A DNA stretch of 41,443 nt from NCBI GenBank assembly GCA_021646405.1, contig SOER01000028.1, forward strand, positions 1 through 41,443, given 5' to 3'. Source of the stretch: Candidatus Loosdrechtia aerotolerans. GTDB lineage: Bacteria; Planctomycetota; Brocadiia; Brocadiales; Brocadiaceae. Positions 1 to 8,594 of the stretch are shown here, in pieces. Numbering within the stretch: position 1 is the first letter of the stretch; each line of letters opens with the position of its first letter. The translations under genes were made by a program, and so were the position numbers. Under the pieces are notes generated by a model, which saw only the letters and a program-made list of their open reading frames with translations, was not told the DNA's origin and did no database searches.

Positions 1-93
1 CATCTATACCGCTCTTTCAGAGCTAAAAAAGGTATTTACCTGTATACCCAGGGCGCGTTGCCCTGGGCTTTCGTATCTAAGCCCTTCGGGCTT
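1..93. repeat. REP-like cluster of three short palindromes
   Basis: Three hairpins lie in a row: GCTCT/AGAGC (11-15, 19-23), CCCAGGGC/GCCCTGGG (47-54, 60-67) and AAGCCC/GGGCTT (79-84, 88-93). GGGCTT at 65-70 can also pair with AAGCCC at 79-84, so the last two hairpins can form an alternative fold. Alternating GC-rich palindromes of this kind are typical of REP/BIME elements mobilised by RAYT (IS200-like) transposases. No transposase is present here, so the mobiliser is inferred. Confidence 0.6.
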
Positions 94-213
94 TGTTTGA
101 AAATAGTAACGGCGTTTTTACCAGAAGCATGAAGATTTACCCACACAAAACTGAGAAGACCCGTATTTCTTACACCATAAAATATTGTGCAAAAACTTAC
201 GGTCAGGTACTTA
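87..213 (+). repeat. Left copy of a 127-bp inverted repeat shared with the right end of the window
   Basis: This stretch is the reverse complement of 41317-41443 with a single difference (GAAGCATGAAG here, GAAGTATGAAG there). Similarity stops sharply at the inner edge, after GGTCAGGTACTTA. The outer edge of the right copy is cut by the end of the window, so the element may be longer. The identical translated reading frames at both ends are a by-product of this repeat and are not evidence for a gene. Confidence 0.85.
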
Positions 214-243
214 AAATCTGCGTAAATCAGCGCAAATCTGCGT
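214..243 (+). repeat. Three 10-bp tandem units
   Basis: Units AAATCTGCGT, AAATCAGCGC and AAATCTGCGT follow directly after the end repeat. The array is short and degenerate, without an obvious role. It is probably part of the repeat-rich filler at this end. Confidence 0.5.
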
Positions 244-326
244 CCTGTTTTTGGTTTTTGAAATTGAGAAATTGTTTTGCATTTCGAATCTCATCATGAA
301 ATATTTTGACTAAATCTTGACAATGT

Positions 327-443
327 ACCTGAAGCCATCCCAAAATCTATCTTCCGTATAGAGTAATCTTCTTTCTTACATGCAAAATAGGATAATTCAA
401 CTACTGAGTGCTTCTCAGTTGAGGTTCTGGGATGGCTTCAGGT
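327..443. repeat. MITE-like 117-bp element with 16-bp perfect inverted termini
   Basis: ACCTGAAGCCATCCCA at 327-342 is the exact reverse complement of 428-443. The interior is AT-rich, non-coding, and holds a small hairpin ACTGAG/CTCAGT (403-408, 414-419). It sits 22 bp beyond the stop codon of the minus-strand regulator gene. It could be a miniature inverted-repeat element or a long 3' structure of that transcript; no target-site duplication is obvious. Confidence 0.55.
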
Positions 444-465
444 CTTTATGGTGTGATATGTTTCG

Positions 466-2169
466 TTACGTATCTTGATACTTTATCTTATAATCGTGAA
501 TTTTCCGGTAAATAGTCCGTCTGCTCATTCCGAGCAGGCGAGCCGCTAACGCTTTATTCCACGATGCTTTTTTCAGGGCCTGAAGAATTGCCTGTGGTTC
601 GTCAACTTTCATATCTTCAAGGAAGGACGTTTTAGCTCCGGCAAATTCTTTAAACGTAGAAGGCAGATGATTTACGGTAATAGTCTTTTGACGGCAGAGA
701 ATAAATGCGTGCTCCAGGGTGTGCTCTAACTCTCTGACATTACCGGGCCATTGATATTCCATAAATATTTTCTGGACATCGGAAGATACTGCGGTAATCT
801 CTCTATTTAATTTCTTATTAAACTTATTGATAAAGTGGTTAACAAGAAGCGGTAAATCTTCTTTTCTTTCTCTCAGATGTGGTAACTGGATTTCCACAAC
901 TTTTAAACGGTAATACAAATCTTCCCGGAATTCACCACGCCTAATCTTTTCCTTCAAATTTTGATTGGTGGCGGCAACAACCCGCACATCTACTCTGATC
1001 GGGGTTGAATCCCCGACCCTCTCAAATTCCCTCTCTTGTAATACCCTCAGGAGCTGAAGCTGCATCCTGGGCGATATGTCGCCGATTTCGTCCAGGAAAA
1101 TCGTTCCGCTATTTGCCTTCTGAAATCTTCCGACCCGATCTTGAACAGCACCGGTAAATGCACCTTTTACATGACCAAAGAGTTCGCTTTCAAGTAAGCT
1201 TTCTGATAAGGCAGAACAATTTACCTTAACAAAAGGTTTATTACTTCGCTCTCCTTTGTGATGTAACGCCTCAGCAACAAGCTCCTTGCCTGTACCACTC
1301 TCTCCCGTTACCAGGACTGTGGTTTGAACATCAGCTAAATTCTCTATAAGAGAATAAATCATTTGCATCTTTTCACTTTTCCCAATTATATTATGAAACT
1401 GCTGACGTTCCCGCATATCCCGTTCGAGGTCTGCTAAATGAGTCTCATCCCTTACGATCAAAACTGCACCGGAGAAAATGCCTTTATTATCCAGAAGCGG
1501 ATAGGTAGTAATATTCACAACCTGATGCGGGTGAAACTTATGCTTACACTCGAGACGGTATATTTCTACAGGCTGTTTTTCCTCGATTGTCTCTTCAAGC
1601 GCTTTCAGGCATTGTCTGTTACAAAAATTCGACAGGGAATTTACCGGTTTGCCAATGGCATCACGTGATAAATTGCAAATACTTTTTGCTGCATCATTAA
1701 TTTCAAGTACTGATAGTTCTTTATCTACCGTAATAATGGCATCCTTGACACTACTGAAGATAGCTTCAAGGTTAGATCGATATTTTTCTTTTTCATCTAC
1801 CAGTGCCTTATGCTGAAGTGCAATTTTCGTGACGCGCAACAACGTTTCCTGCCGCACAGGTTTTGGAATATAGTCAAACGCACCGAGCCTGAGTGCATCA
1901 GAAGCAGTTTCGATATTAGGGCTTCCTGTAACCATAATAATCGGGGAATGGAAGTTCCTTTTTCTTATCTCTCTTAAGAAATCAATCCCGGTATTACTCT
2001 CCAGGATAACATCTGCAAAGATTAAATCGAAATTTGAATCAGAGGCCTTTGTCAATGCTTCGGTATAATCTCTGACAGTAATTACTTCATATCCTTCATC
2101 CTGAAGAAATCTTTCAAAGGTGAACCTAATACTCTCTTCATCGTCGATTACAAGGATTTTGGCTTTCAT
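466..2169 (-). CDS. Sigma-54-dependent response regulator (REC-PAS-AAA+-Fis), copy 1
   Basis: NtrC-family transcription activator that would remodel sigma-54 RNA polymerase using ATP. The receiver domain (about 1-120) has the acidic D9-D10-E11 cluster, phospho-acceptor D53 and K103. A PAS domain follows (about 130-245). The AAA+ domain (about 260-490) has Walker A GESGTGKE (289-296), the sigma-54-contacting loop GAFTGA (336-341) and Walker B ending in LDE (359-361). A Fis-type helix-turn-helix closes the protein (about 525-567). The PAS domain carries four cysteines (C165, C183, C187, C208), all kept in the paralogue at 2921-4624, which has exactly the same length (567 aa). No histidine kinase gene adjoins it. 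The signal it senses is unknown; the cysteines suggest a redox or metal input (inference). Confidence 0.93.
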   Translation of the reverse strand: MKAKILVIDDEESIRFTFERFLQDEGYEVITVRDYTEALTKASDSNFDLIFADVILESNTGIDFLREIRKRNFHSPIIMVTGSPNIETASDALRLGAFDYIPKPVRQETLLRVTKIALQHKALVDEKEKYRSNLEAIFSSVKDAIITVDKELSVLEINDAAKSICNLSRDAIGKPVNSLSNFCNRQCLKALEETIEEKQPVEIYRLECKHKFHPHQVVNITTYPLLDNKGIFSGAVLIVRDETHLADLERDMRERQQFHNIIGKSEKMQMIYSLIENLADVQTTVLVTGESGTGKELVAEALHHKGERSNKPFVKVNCSALSESLLESELFGHVKGAFTGAVQDRVGRFQKANSGTIFLDEIGDISPRMQLQLLRVLQEREFERVGDSTPIRVDVRVVAATNQNLKEKIRRGEFREDLYYRLKVVEIQLPHLRERKEDLPLLVNHFINKFNKKLNREITAVSSDVQKIFMEYQWPGNVRELEHTLEHAFILCRQKTITVNHLPSTFKEFAGAKTSFLEDMKVDEPQAILQALKKASWNKALAARLLGMSRRTIYRKIHDYKIKYQDT

Positions 2170-2920
2170 TGATCCTCCCTAATATAAAACTATCCCCTGT
2201 TATAATAATATGAAAAACTAACGTTATAAGGATTTTAAATCTTGATACATATTTTTGTGCCAGAAGAGCGACAAAAACGAGAACTAAGGTCCGAAAGTCA
2301 AACCTGTTTTATTTCTCCAGTTCTATTTCCGATGTACAAACATAGAAAAACTTGTGCCAATCTGTAGGAAACGAAATAATTTATTTTTGACACAGGCGTA
2401 TTGCTTTTATGAGAATTGACTTCCCGGGAAAATTAAACATTTAAAGTAAGCAACCGATAAGAGATATCAACACTTTAACATATTAAAATGAATGAAACGG
2501 GAAAAACATGGTTTTTAGCTTAAACATTACAATAATTACACACTATTATCTTACATAAGTTATGCTTTTATCGTACTTAATAACTTTGCAAAATTAAAAC
2601 AATTGTTTGAAAAAGTGAAAATTAGACCATCTTTTTAGCATGGGTTGTTTCAAAATAGGCTAGAAATAAACCTGAGTTGACATACAAGGTAACGAAGTTA
2701 ATGATGAGGCACAAAATGTGTCACGTCACAGGCTTGCTCTGTCACAAAATTGTGACATGACACACCGTGCTATAACAATGAAATAATGTGTGTAAAACAA
2801 TAATATACAGAAGTAACATTCTCCATCATATGGTATACTAAAATTTACACAGCTATTTCACACTTACCATCTTACTGCTAAAAACTACTAAGTATTTCAC
2901 AACATTTTCTGTCGAGTGCA
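2170..2920. other. 751-bp AT-rich intergenic region upstream of the first regulator
   Basis: No coding potential is visible. The one structured part is the paired operator-like motif at 2717-2764. A minus-strand TTGGCAC at 2360-2354 resembles a sigma-54 -24 box, but the matching -12 position reads TC instead of GC. GG-N10-GC spacing exists at 2672-2659 (minus), but with poor flanking matches. I do not call a promoter here. Confidence 0.6.
2717..2764. promoter_or_regulatory. Tandem palindromic operator/enhancer-like sites
   Basis: Left site TGTGTCACGTCACA (2717-2730) and right site TGTGACATGACACA (2751-2764) are inverted copies of each other at 13 of 14 positions. Each is itself nearly palindromic (TGTG...CACA). 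Their centres are 34 bp apart, about three helical turns. A further palindrome TGTCACAA-AA-TTGTGACA (2740-2757) fills the gap. The layout is like the paired enhancer sites bound by NtrC-family activators. A near-copy of the arrangement occurs at 26672-26718. It lies about 550 bp upstream of the regulator gene that starts at 2169. Confidence 0.55.
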
Positions 2921-4624
2921 TTAGGAATCTCGCATTTTAATATTGTAATCATGAATTTTTCGGTAAATAGTGCGCCTGCTCATTCCGAGTAAATGCGCAG
3001 CCATAACCTTGTTCCATGAGGTTTTTTTAAGCGCCTGGAGAATTGCCTTCGGCTCATCTATTTTTTTATCTTCAAGAAAAGAAATCCTGGTCTCATAGAA
3101 CTCTTTAAATTCAAGTGGCAGGTGATTCACCGTGATAGTGTCCTGGTGGCACACGACAAAAGCGTGTTCCAAAGTGTGCTCCAGTTCCCTGATATTTCCG
3201 GGCCAGTGATATTCCATAAATAATTTTTGAACATCTGAAGAGATTGCGGTTATTTCTTTACCTAACTTCTTATTGAACTTATTCAAAAAATGTTCTGCCA
3301 GAAGCGGTACATCTTCCATTCTGTCCTTCAGGGACGGTAAGGTTATTTCTACAACCTTCAGACGGTAGTAAAGGTCTTCCCGGAATTCACCACTTTTAAT
3401 TTTTTCCTTTAAATTCTTATTCGTAGCAGCAACAATCCGTACGTTTACTTTAATAGGGGTTGAGTCCCCCACCCTCTCAAATTCCCTTTCTTGTAATACC
3501 CTCAGGAGCTGGAGCTGCATTCTGGGCGATACGTCGCCGATTTCGTCTAGGAAGATCGTCCCGCCATTTGCCTTTTGAAACCGACCAACCCTGTCCTGTA
3601 CAGCACCGGTAAATGCACCTTTTACATGACCAAAAAGTTCACTTTCAAGTAGGCTTTCTGACAAAGCGGAACAATTTACCTTAACAAAAGGTTTATTGTT
3701 CCCTTGCCGCTTGTAATGTAGCGCCTCTGCAACAAGACCTTTACCTGTACCGCTCTCTCCGGTAATGAGTACCGTTGTCTGGACATCAGCCAGGTTTTCT
3801 ATGAGAGAATAAATCGTTTGCATCTTCTCACTCTTTCCAATGATATTATGGAGTTGTTGGCGTTCTATCATGTCTCTCTCTAGATCTGCCAGATGAGTTT
3901 CATCCCTTACGATGAGAACGGCACCAGCAAATATGCTGCTGTTGTACAGAAGTGGATATGAGGTAACATTTACCACCTGGTGTGGTCGAAGTTCATGCTT
4001 ACACTCCAGGCGGTATATTTCCAAAGGCTTTTTTTCCTGAATAGTTTCCCGAAGTGCATTAAGGCACTGCTCACTGCAAAACTTTGGAAGGGAACCGATC
4101 TGTTTTCCAATGTCGTTTCGTGACAAGCTACAAATACTTCTGGCTGCATCGTTAATCTCAAGCACCGAGAGTTCCTTATCAACCGTAATAATAGCATCCT
4201 TAACGCTACTGAATATAGCCTCAAGATTTGATCTATATTTCTCCTTCTCGTCTAATAATGTTTTATATCGTAACGCCTTGTCTGTAACATGGAGCAGCGT
4301 TTCTTGTCGTACGGGCTTAAGAACATAATCAAAGGCACCAAGCCTGAGTGCATCCAGGGATGTCTCAATATTAGGTGCCCCTGTAATCATAACCACAGGA
4401 GTGGTAAGTCTTAACATCCTGACCTTCTTGAGGATATCAATACCGGTTTTACCCTCCAGTATTATATCCGCAAATATCAGATCGAAATCGGCTCTGTTGA
4501 GTGCGTCCAGAGCTTCATCATAGTTCTTGGCCGTTGCAACTTCGAACCCTTCATCAAAAAGAAAACTCTCAAAGGTAAACCGGATATTCTCTTCATCATC
4601 AATTACAAGTATTTTAGCTTTCAT
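2921..4624 (-). CDS. Sigma-54-dependent response regulator (REC-PAS-AAA+-Fis), copy 2
   Basis: Paralogue of the gene at 466-2169, collinear without length change (567 aa), and probably from a tandem duplication. The receiver has D9-D10-E11, D53 and K103. The PAS region keeps C165, C183, C187 and C208. The AAA+ domain has GESGTGKG at 289-296 (glycine where copy 1 has glutamate after the Walker lysine), intact GAFTGA (336-341) and Walker B LDE (359-361). The C-terminal Fis-type HTH is nearly identical in its recognition helix (LLGMSRRTIYRKIHDY), so both copies probably bind the same or overlapping sites. Divergence is concentrated in the receiver domain and parts of the PAS domain, which suggests different input signals with a shared output. 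The 751-bp gap before copy 1 argues against a single short operon. Confidence 0.93.
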   Translation of the reverse strand: MKAKILVIDDEENIRFTFESFLFDEGFEVATAKNYDEALDALNRADFDLIFADIILEGKTGIDILKKVRMLRLTTPVVMITGAPNIETSLDALRLGAFDYVLKPVRQETLLHVTDKALRYKTLLDEKEKYRSNLEAIFSSVKDAIITVDKELSVLEINDAARSICSLSRNDIGKQIGSLPKFCSEQCLNALRETIQEKKPLEIYRLECKHELRPHQVVNVTSYPLLYNSSIFAGAVLIVRDETHLADLERDMIERQQLHNIIGKSEKMQTIYSLIENLADVQTTVLITGESGTGKGLVAEALHYKRQGNNKPFVKVNCSALSESLLESELFGHVKGAFTGAVQDRVGRFQKANGGTIFLDEIGDVSPRMQLQLLRVLQEREFERVGDSTPIKVNVRIVAATNKNLKEKIKSGEFREDLYYRLKVVEITLPSLKDRMEDVPLLAEHFLNKFNKKLGKEITAISSDVQKLFMEYHWPGNIRELEHTLEHAFVVCHQDTITVNHLPLEFKEFYETRISFLEDKKIDEPKAILQALKKTSWNKVMAAHLLGMSRRTIYRKIHDYNIKMRDS

Positions 4625-4927
4625 AACTACTCCCCCCTTTTATCCAAAAGCATAATTGAGGGTGTGTCTAATACCTTCTTTAGTTTTAATATCATATACT
4701 TCATCATTCTCCTTCTCACATAAAATACACTTAAAAAACTTAATACAGAGGCCATAATCGGTAACGAGGTTTTCCAAAGGTTTTACGGGTTTACATTATC
4801 TTTCCTTTGCATATTATACATTATACACTATTTACTTGTTTTTTACACCTTAAAATATCTCTAATTCAAGAGCGTAAGCCGGCTTTAGATCTCAATTGAT
4901 ATTCACGTTGATCCTACTCAAGCACTA
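4625..4927. other. 303-bp intergenic region, nothing recognised
   Basis: An AT-rich gap upstream of the second regulator and downstream of the GT2 gene. I see no gene, no clear hairpin and no sigma-54 box. It probably holds the regulator's promoter, which I cannot place. Confidence 0.5.
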
Positions 4928-5974
4928 TTAACTATTTTTCTTTGTATCTTCTGTTCCCCTGTAACTTTGCTCATCTTTCCATGTTGATCTTATCGTATCC
5001 ATACGGCCCTTACGAAAGCCATAATATATTCCACAAATATAAGCAAACTCTCGCATTACTGGCAGGACTGCCAGTAAACAAAGTATTCTCAGAAATTCAC
5101 GCTCACCATTCCTTATCATCACAATAATGCCAAATGGAATATGCAAAATCGTTATCGTGCTTAATAAAAGAAAGAAGACTGAGCCTGATACTAAACACAC
5201 AGTTCTCCCGTACGGTAGTGCTATCAAAAAAGTCAGAAGTGTTACAAAAAGCATCATAAAGAACAAGGGGCGTAGCCATAACTTTATATTAAATGGGATC
5301 CGCTCTTTACAAGTAAGGCCCATTGCATATCCCCAGTAAAACTTCCTTTTCCAGATACCTTTCCATGTATCAGGATACAGGGTACCAACAATATTATTGG
5401 AATCATAGAGAATCTTGCCTGTACCCTTTAATTTCCACCCCAACTCAGAATCTTCACACCACCACGAATTTTCATTAAAACCGCCTACACAAAACAATAC
5501 ATTCTTGCGAATAGCAGAGTTCACACCGGATAGTTTATTAGGAATAATTGATTTTTTAAATATCCCATTCAGTATTTGATCTAAAATACTTGCTGCGTAA
5601 GCCAGTGGCTTATCTTTATTGCGGGCCTGATATGCCCCCCCTACCGCAATGATACCTTGTTGTTTAAAATGCTGTTCAAACCTTTGTAACCAGTCAGACG
5701 GTACAACGGTATCTGCATCTGTTGTAACAATAATGTCCCCTGTAGCCATTTGCAATCCGGAATTTAAGGCAGCAGCCCTCCCGCCATTCTTCTCCCTTGT
5801 GACAAGAATAATTCCTTTATGTAGAAACCCATGAACAACCCGATTTGTTCCATCAGTTGAGGCATCATCAATTATAATAATCTCCTTACTATCTGGAATT
5901 GCAATAAGGGAGTGGATACAGGAAGTGATAGATTGTTCCTCATTGTAAGCGGGAACAAGGATAGAAAATTTCAT
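4928..5974 (-). CDS. Membrane-anchored family 2 glycosyltransferase
   Basis: The 348-aa protein has an N-terminal GT-A fold of family GT2: ILVPAYNEE at the start, IIIDDASTDGT with D36-D37, and the nucleotide-sugar/metal DxD motif D86-A87-D88. A later WWCEDSELGW segment fits the catalytic-base region. The C-terminal third has two strongly hydrophobic stretches (roughly residues 240-310), so it probably works at the inner face of the cytoplasmic membrane, transferring a sugar to a lipid-linked or growing glycan. The sugar and acceptor cannot be read from sequence. It is the last gene of a minus-strand run with two radical SAM enzymes (gaps of 48 and 63 bp), which suggests co-transcription. Confidence 0.88.
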   Translation of the reverse strand: MKFSILVPAYNEEQSITSCIHSLIAIPDSKEIIIIDDASTDGTNRVVHGFLHKGIILVTREKNGGRAAALNSGLQMATGDIIVTTDADTVVPSDWLQRFEQHFKQQGIIAVGGAYQARNKDKPLAYAASILDQILNGIFKKSIIPNKLSGVNSAIRKNVLFCVGGFNENSWWCEDSELGWKLKGTGKILYDSNNIVGTLYPDTWKGIWKRKFYWGYAMGLTCKERIPFNIKLWLRPLFFMMLFVTLLTFLIALPYGRTVCLVSGSVFFLLLSTITILHIPFGIIVMIRNGEREFLRILCLLAVLPVMREFAYICGIYYGFRKGRMDTIRSTWKDEQSYRGTEDTKKNS

Positions 5975-6022
5975 AAGAAAATACCTTTACCGCAAAGATC
6001 AGGCAGAAAGCAAATCCTCATG

Positions 6023-7453
6023 TTACAGAAGCTTCCTGACCATGGCTTTTAAAGAGTCCAGAGAACCCAGTCGCCGTACATTTTTTAGAATAAAACGAGG
6101 TGTCAGGAAGAATGTAAAATTAGCGCGGCGTGCAGCCTTTTCAAGATCGGTATTACTAAGGTGTGGATAGGTAATATTCGCCTTCTTCGCCACATCAACG
6201 GGTCTATAATCTCCATAAACAAATAATTTATTCTCTTTAGCAACTTGATAAAATTCAGTACCCGGAAATGGATTCGCAATGTTATACATTACCTGGTCTA
6301 CCTTCAGCCGCTTCACCTCTCTGATATTCTTCTTGATTGTAGTCATTGTTTCCAGCGGTGATGCGCCAAGCATGATGTTGATCTTTGCCGATATACCGTA
6401 CCTTTTTACCAGGTTAATAGCTTCTTCATGCTTCTTGACATCAATATCTTTTCTTATGTAATCCAATATCCTTTGGTCGAAGGACTCAACTCCCAAATCA
6501 ATAAACTTACAATGTGCAGATGCCATAGCCCTTACAATCGTCTCATTTAAATGATCCGATCTTGCCGAGCACCCCCATATAATGCCCAGGTTTCTTATTC
6601 CCTCACAAATCTTAACCGTTCGTTCTTCACCCCATACAAATTGGTCATCCTGCACATTTACCGCCCTGTAACCCTGCAATTTGAGTAAGGTAAATTCCTC
6701 GATAACATTTTCAGGCGATCTTTTTCTTACCGGCGGCTTCCTGCCCGCATGGTGTTTATATTCGAGTTCTCTTGAAAAGCTTAGTGAAGACGGAACACAG
6801 TAGGTACACCGGTAGGAACAACCTCTGGAGGTACAAACAGCCGTAAAAGGGCGTCTTCCTAATTTAGGGTTATAGTAGACATTCCTCTCTTCTATAAGGT
6901 GTCTGGCAGGAAATGGTAATATATCCAGATCCTCAATTGGCTTTCTGTTATGAGTATGAATGATTTCGCCATTATCCCTAAAGGACACACTTTTTATATC
7001 AATAATTTTTGACCTGTTTTTGAGGGAGTTTATCAGCTCAAGCATCGAATATTCAGGTTCACCCCTAACAACATACGTATTCTCGTCTGCAATAAACTCT
7101 ATGGGCCTGTCAGACGGTGCAGGACCGAAAAAAATAACCGGAACAGTGTTCCGTATCTTTCGAATATCTTTTAATGCAAGGATATCAGTTTGCCGGGATA
7201 AATTAACAGAATAGAAGCAGTAAATATCGCTCAGGTCATCCCCTAAAAATGTTAAAAAACGTCTCCGGTCCCATTTCTTGATAGTAGTCTCTACATACCG
7301 TATCCGGTAACCTTCCTTTTCCAGTACAGCAGCAGCGCTCAGGATAAAAATATTTGGAACATAATAGAGTAAGTAAGCACAGCCCGAAACACGTTCAGGA
7401 ATCTTTCCATCAATAGGAGGTGGTACGAGAAAGGTAATTTTCATATTGAACAT
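6023..7453 (-). CDS. B12-binding-domain radical SAM enzyme
   Basis: The 476-aa protein has a cobalamin-binding-type N-terminal region (about 1-150) and a radical SAM core. The iron-sulfur motif CxxxCxxC is C212-S-Y-R-C216-T-Y-C219, within a CTSRGC context typical of the B12-dependent class. Members of this class methylate unactivated carbons or rearrange lipids, cofactors or natural products; this one's substrate is unknown. An alternative start at M4 is possible. It sits between another radical SAM gene and a GT2 gene on the same strand, pointing to a shared pathway on a lipid or glycan (inference). Radical SAM enzymes have been proposed for ladderane lipids in anammox bacteria, but no fatty-acid genes are nearby, so I do not assign that role. 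Confidence 0.88.
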   Translation of the reverse strand: MFNMKITFLVPPPIDGKIPERVSGCAYLLYYVPNIFILSAAAVLEKEGYRIRYVETTIKKWDRRRFLTFLGDDLSDIYCFYSVNLSRQTDILALKDIRKIRNTVPVIFFGPAPSDRPIEFIADENTYVVRGEPEYSMLELINSLKNRSKIIDIKSVSFRDNGEIIHTHNRKPIEDLDILPFPARHLIEERNVYYNPKLGRRPFTAVCTSRGCSYRCTYCVPSSLSFSRELEYKHHAGRKPPVRKRSPENVIEEFTLLKLQGYRAVNVQDDQFVWGEERTVKICEGIRNLGIIWGCSARSDHLNETIVRAMASAHCKFIDLGVESFDQRILDYIRKDIDVKKHEEAINLVKRYGISAKINIMLGASPLETMTTIKKNIREVKRLKVDQVMYNIANPFPGTEFYQVAKENKLFVYGDYRPVDVAKKANITYPHLSNTDLEKAARRANFTFFLTPRFILKNVRRLGSLDSLKAMVRKLL

Positions 7454-7516
7454 ACCCGCCGGAATCGTGAGCCAATTCTTTTGCTCTATTTATATTTATG
7501 AAAGTCTGTATCCTAA

Positions 7517-8518
7517 TTAGTTAAAATGTTTCAATCTCAGGGTATCACACTTACCACAGATTTCACCCTGATGTTTACGAAAATAGTGTATGTTCTCACC
7601 GTGCCAGATCTCACTAAGATTCTGTTTTAGTATATTGCCAACCTCATTTCGGGGCAGATCACAGCAGGGAGTAACCTTGCCATCAATAGTAATATATACA
7701 TAATCATACGGTTTAGAACAATACCTGTCGAACCGGTACATTACGGGACGTACTTGCTTATATACCAGCCGGATGAAACCATTACCAAAGGCTCCGTAAT
7801 TACTGTCAACCTGTAACCCGTAGTTTTTTGCTATCACCTCTGCCGCCTGGTAAATTTCCAATTCCTCTTTTAAATCAGGTCTTTTAAAGCCCCCTCTTCC
7901 CAGGGGGTTATTTAACCGCACCAGGTACACACGATCAGCACCTATCTCCCCTGCAAATTTCACTGTTTTCAAACACTGTTGTTTATTATGCATCGTTATC
8001 TGGATCGTAATATGCGGCATCTTCTTCATATCTCTGGACCGAATAAGTGTTTCTATATTCTCCTGCACAATGTTATCCGGAGGATGACCTTCCCCTGCGC
8101 TATTACATTCTTCTATGTTATCCAAAGAGATTGTTAATTTATCTAATGGTATCTTTCTAAAGCTCTCGACGTAGGAAGCCAGTAACGAACCATTGGTCGT
8201 AACACCAACAGCATATCCTTTATGTTTTGTATAGAGAATCATATTGATCAGTTCCGGGTGAAGCAAAGGTTCTCCCCATCCTGTAAGGGTAATGGTATAA
8301 CGGGAAAATTTCGGCAGGGTTAAACGATCAACAATTTGAGTAAAAAGGTGAAACGCAATGTCCTTTTCTGGCAGGCGAAAGAACTCTCTTGGACACATGC
8401 CGCACCGGTAATTACAGCGGTTTGTGACCTCAATCTGGATACGTTCAGGTCGTTGAGGAATGACATAAAAGGTCCTGCCTATAACACCTTTCATGAATGA
8501 TAAGGGATTTGTGGACAT
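7517..8518 (-). CDS. Radical SAM protein with SPASM/twitch-like C-terminus
   Basis: The 333-aa protein has the radical SAM cluster motif C35-N-Y-R-C39-G-M-C42 directly after a strand (IEVTNRC), and a glycine-rich SAM-binding stretch (TLTGWGEPLLH). The C-terminal part has further cysteines typical of an auxiliary-cluster domain: a YCSKPYDYVYI segment, VTPCCDL, and C321-G-K-C324 near the end. Proteins of this build often modify peptides or small carbohydrates, or mature other enzymes. The substrate is unknown. It is upstream of the B12 radical SAM gene (63 bp) and 76 bp downstream of purF. It may be read with the two genes after it. Confidence 0.88.
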   Translation of the reverse strand: MSTNPLSFMKGVIGRTFYVIPQRPERIQIEVTNRCNYRCGMCPREFFRLPEKDIAFHLFTQIVDRLTLPKFSRYTITLTGWGEPLLHPELINMILYTKHKGYAVGVTTNGSLLASYVESFRKIPLDKLTISLDNIEECNSAGEGHPPDNIVQENIETLIRSRDMKKMPHITIQITMHNKQQCLKTVKFAGEIGADRVYLVRLNNPLGRGGFKRPDLKEELEIYQAAEVIAKNYGLQVDSNYGAFGNGFIRLVYKQVRPVMYRFDRYCSKPYDYVYITIDGKVTPCCDLPRNEVGNILKQNLSEIWHGENIHYFRKHQGEICGKCDTLRLKHFN

Positions 8519-8594
8519 TTGATAATTTCCAGCGAAAATTTACGGATTTTTTACGGAATATCACATAATTCTCTTTAGCAAAATTATCGTTCAA

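Noticed and set aside
93-299. 68-aa open frame whose N-terminal half recurs at 41237-41437
   Set aside because: The shared part is explained by the 127-bp inverted DNA repeat. The frames diverge at once outside it, and there is no ribosome-binding site.
2345-2360. Minus-strand TTGGCAC as a sigma-54 promoter for the first regulator
   Set aside because: The -24 box is good, but the required GC at -12 reads TC, so the core is not met.
4928-8518. Ladderane biosynthesis cluster
   Set aside because: Radical SAM enzymes alone are not enough. No fab, desaturase or acyl-carrier genes are nearby.
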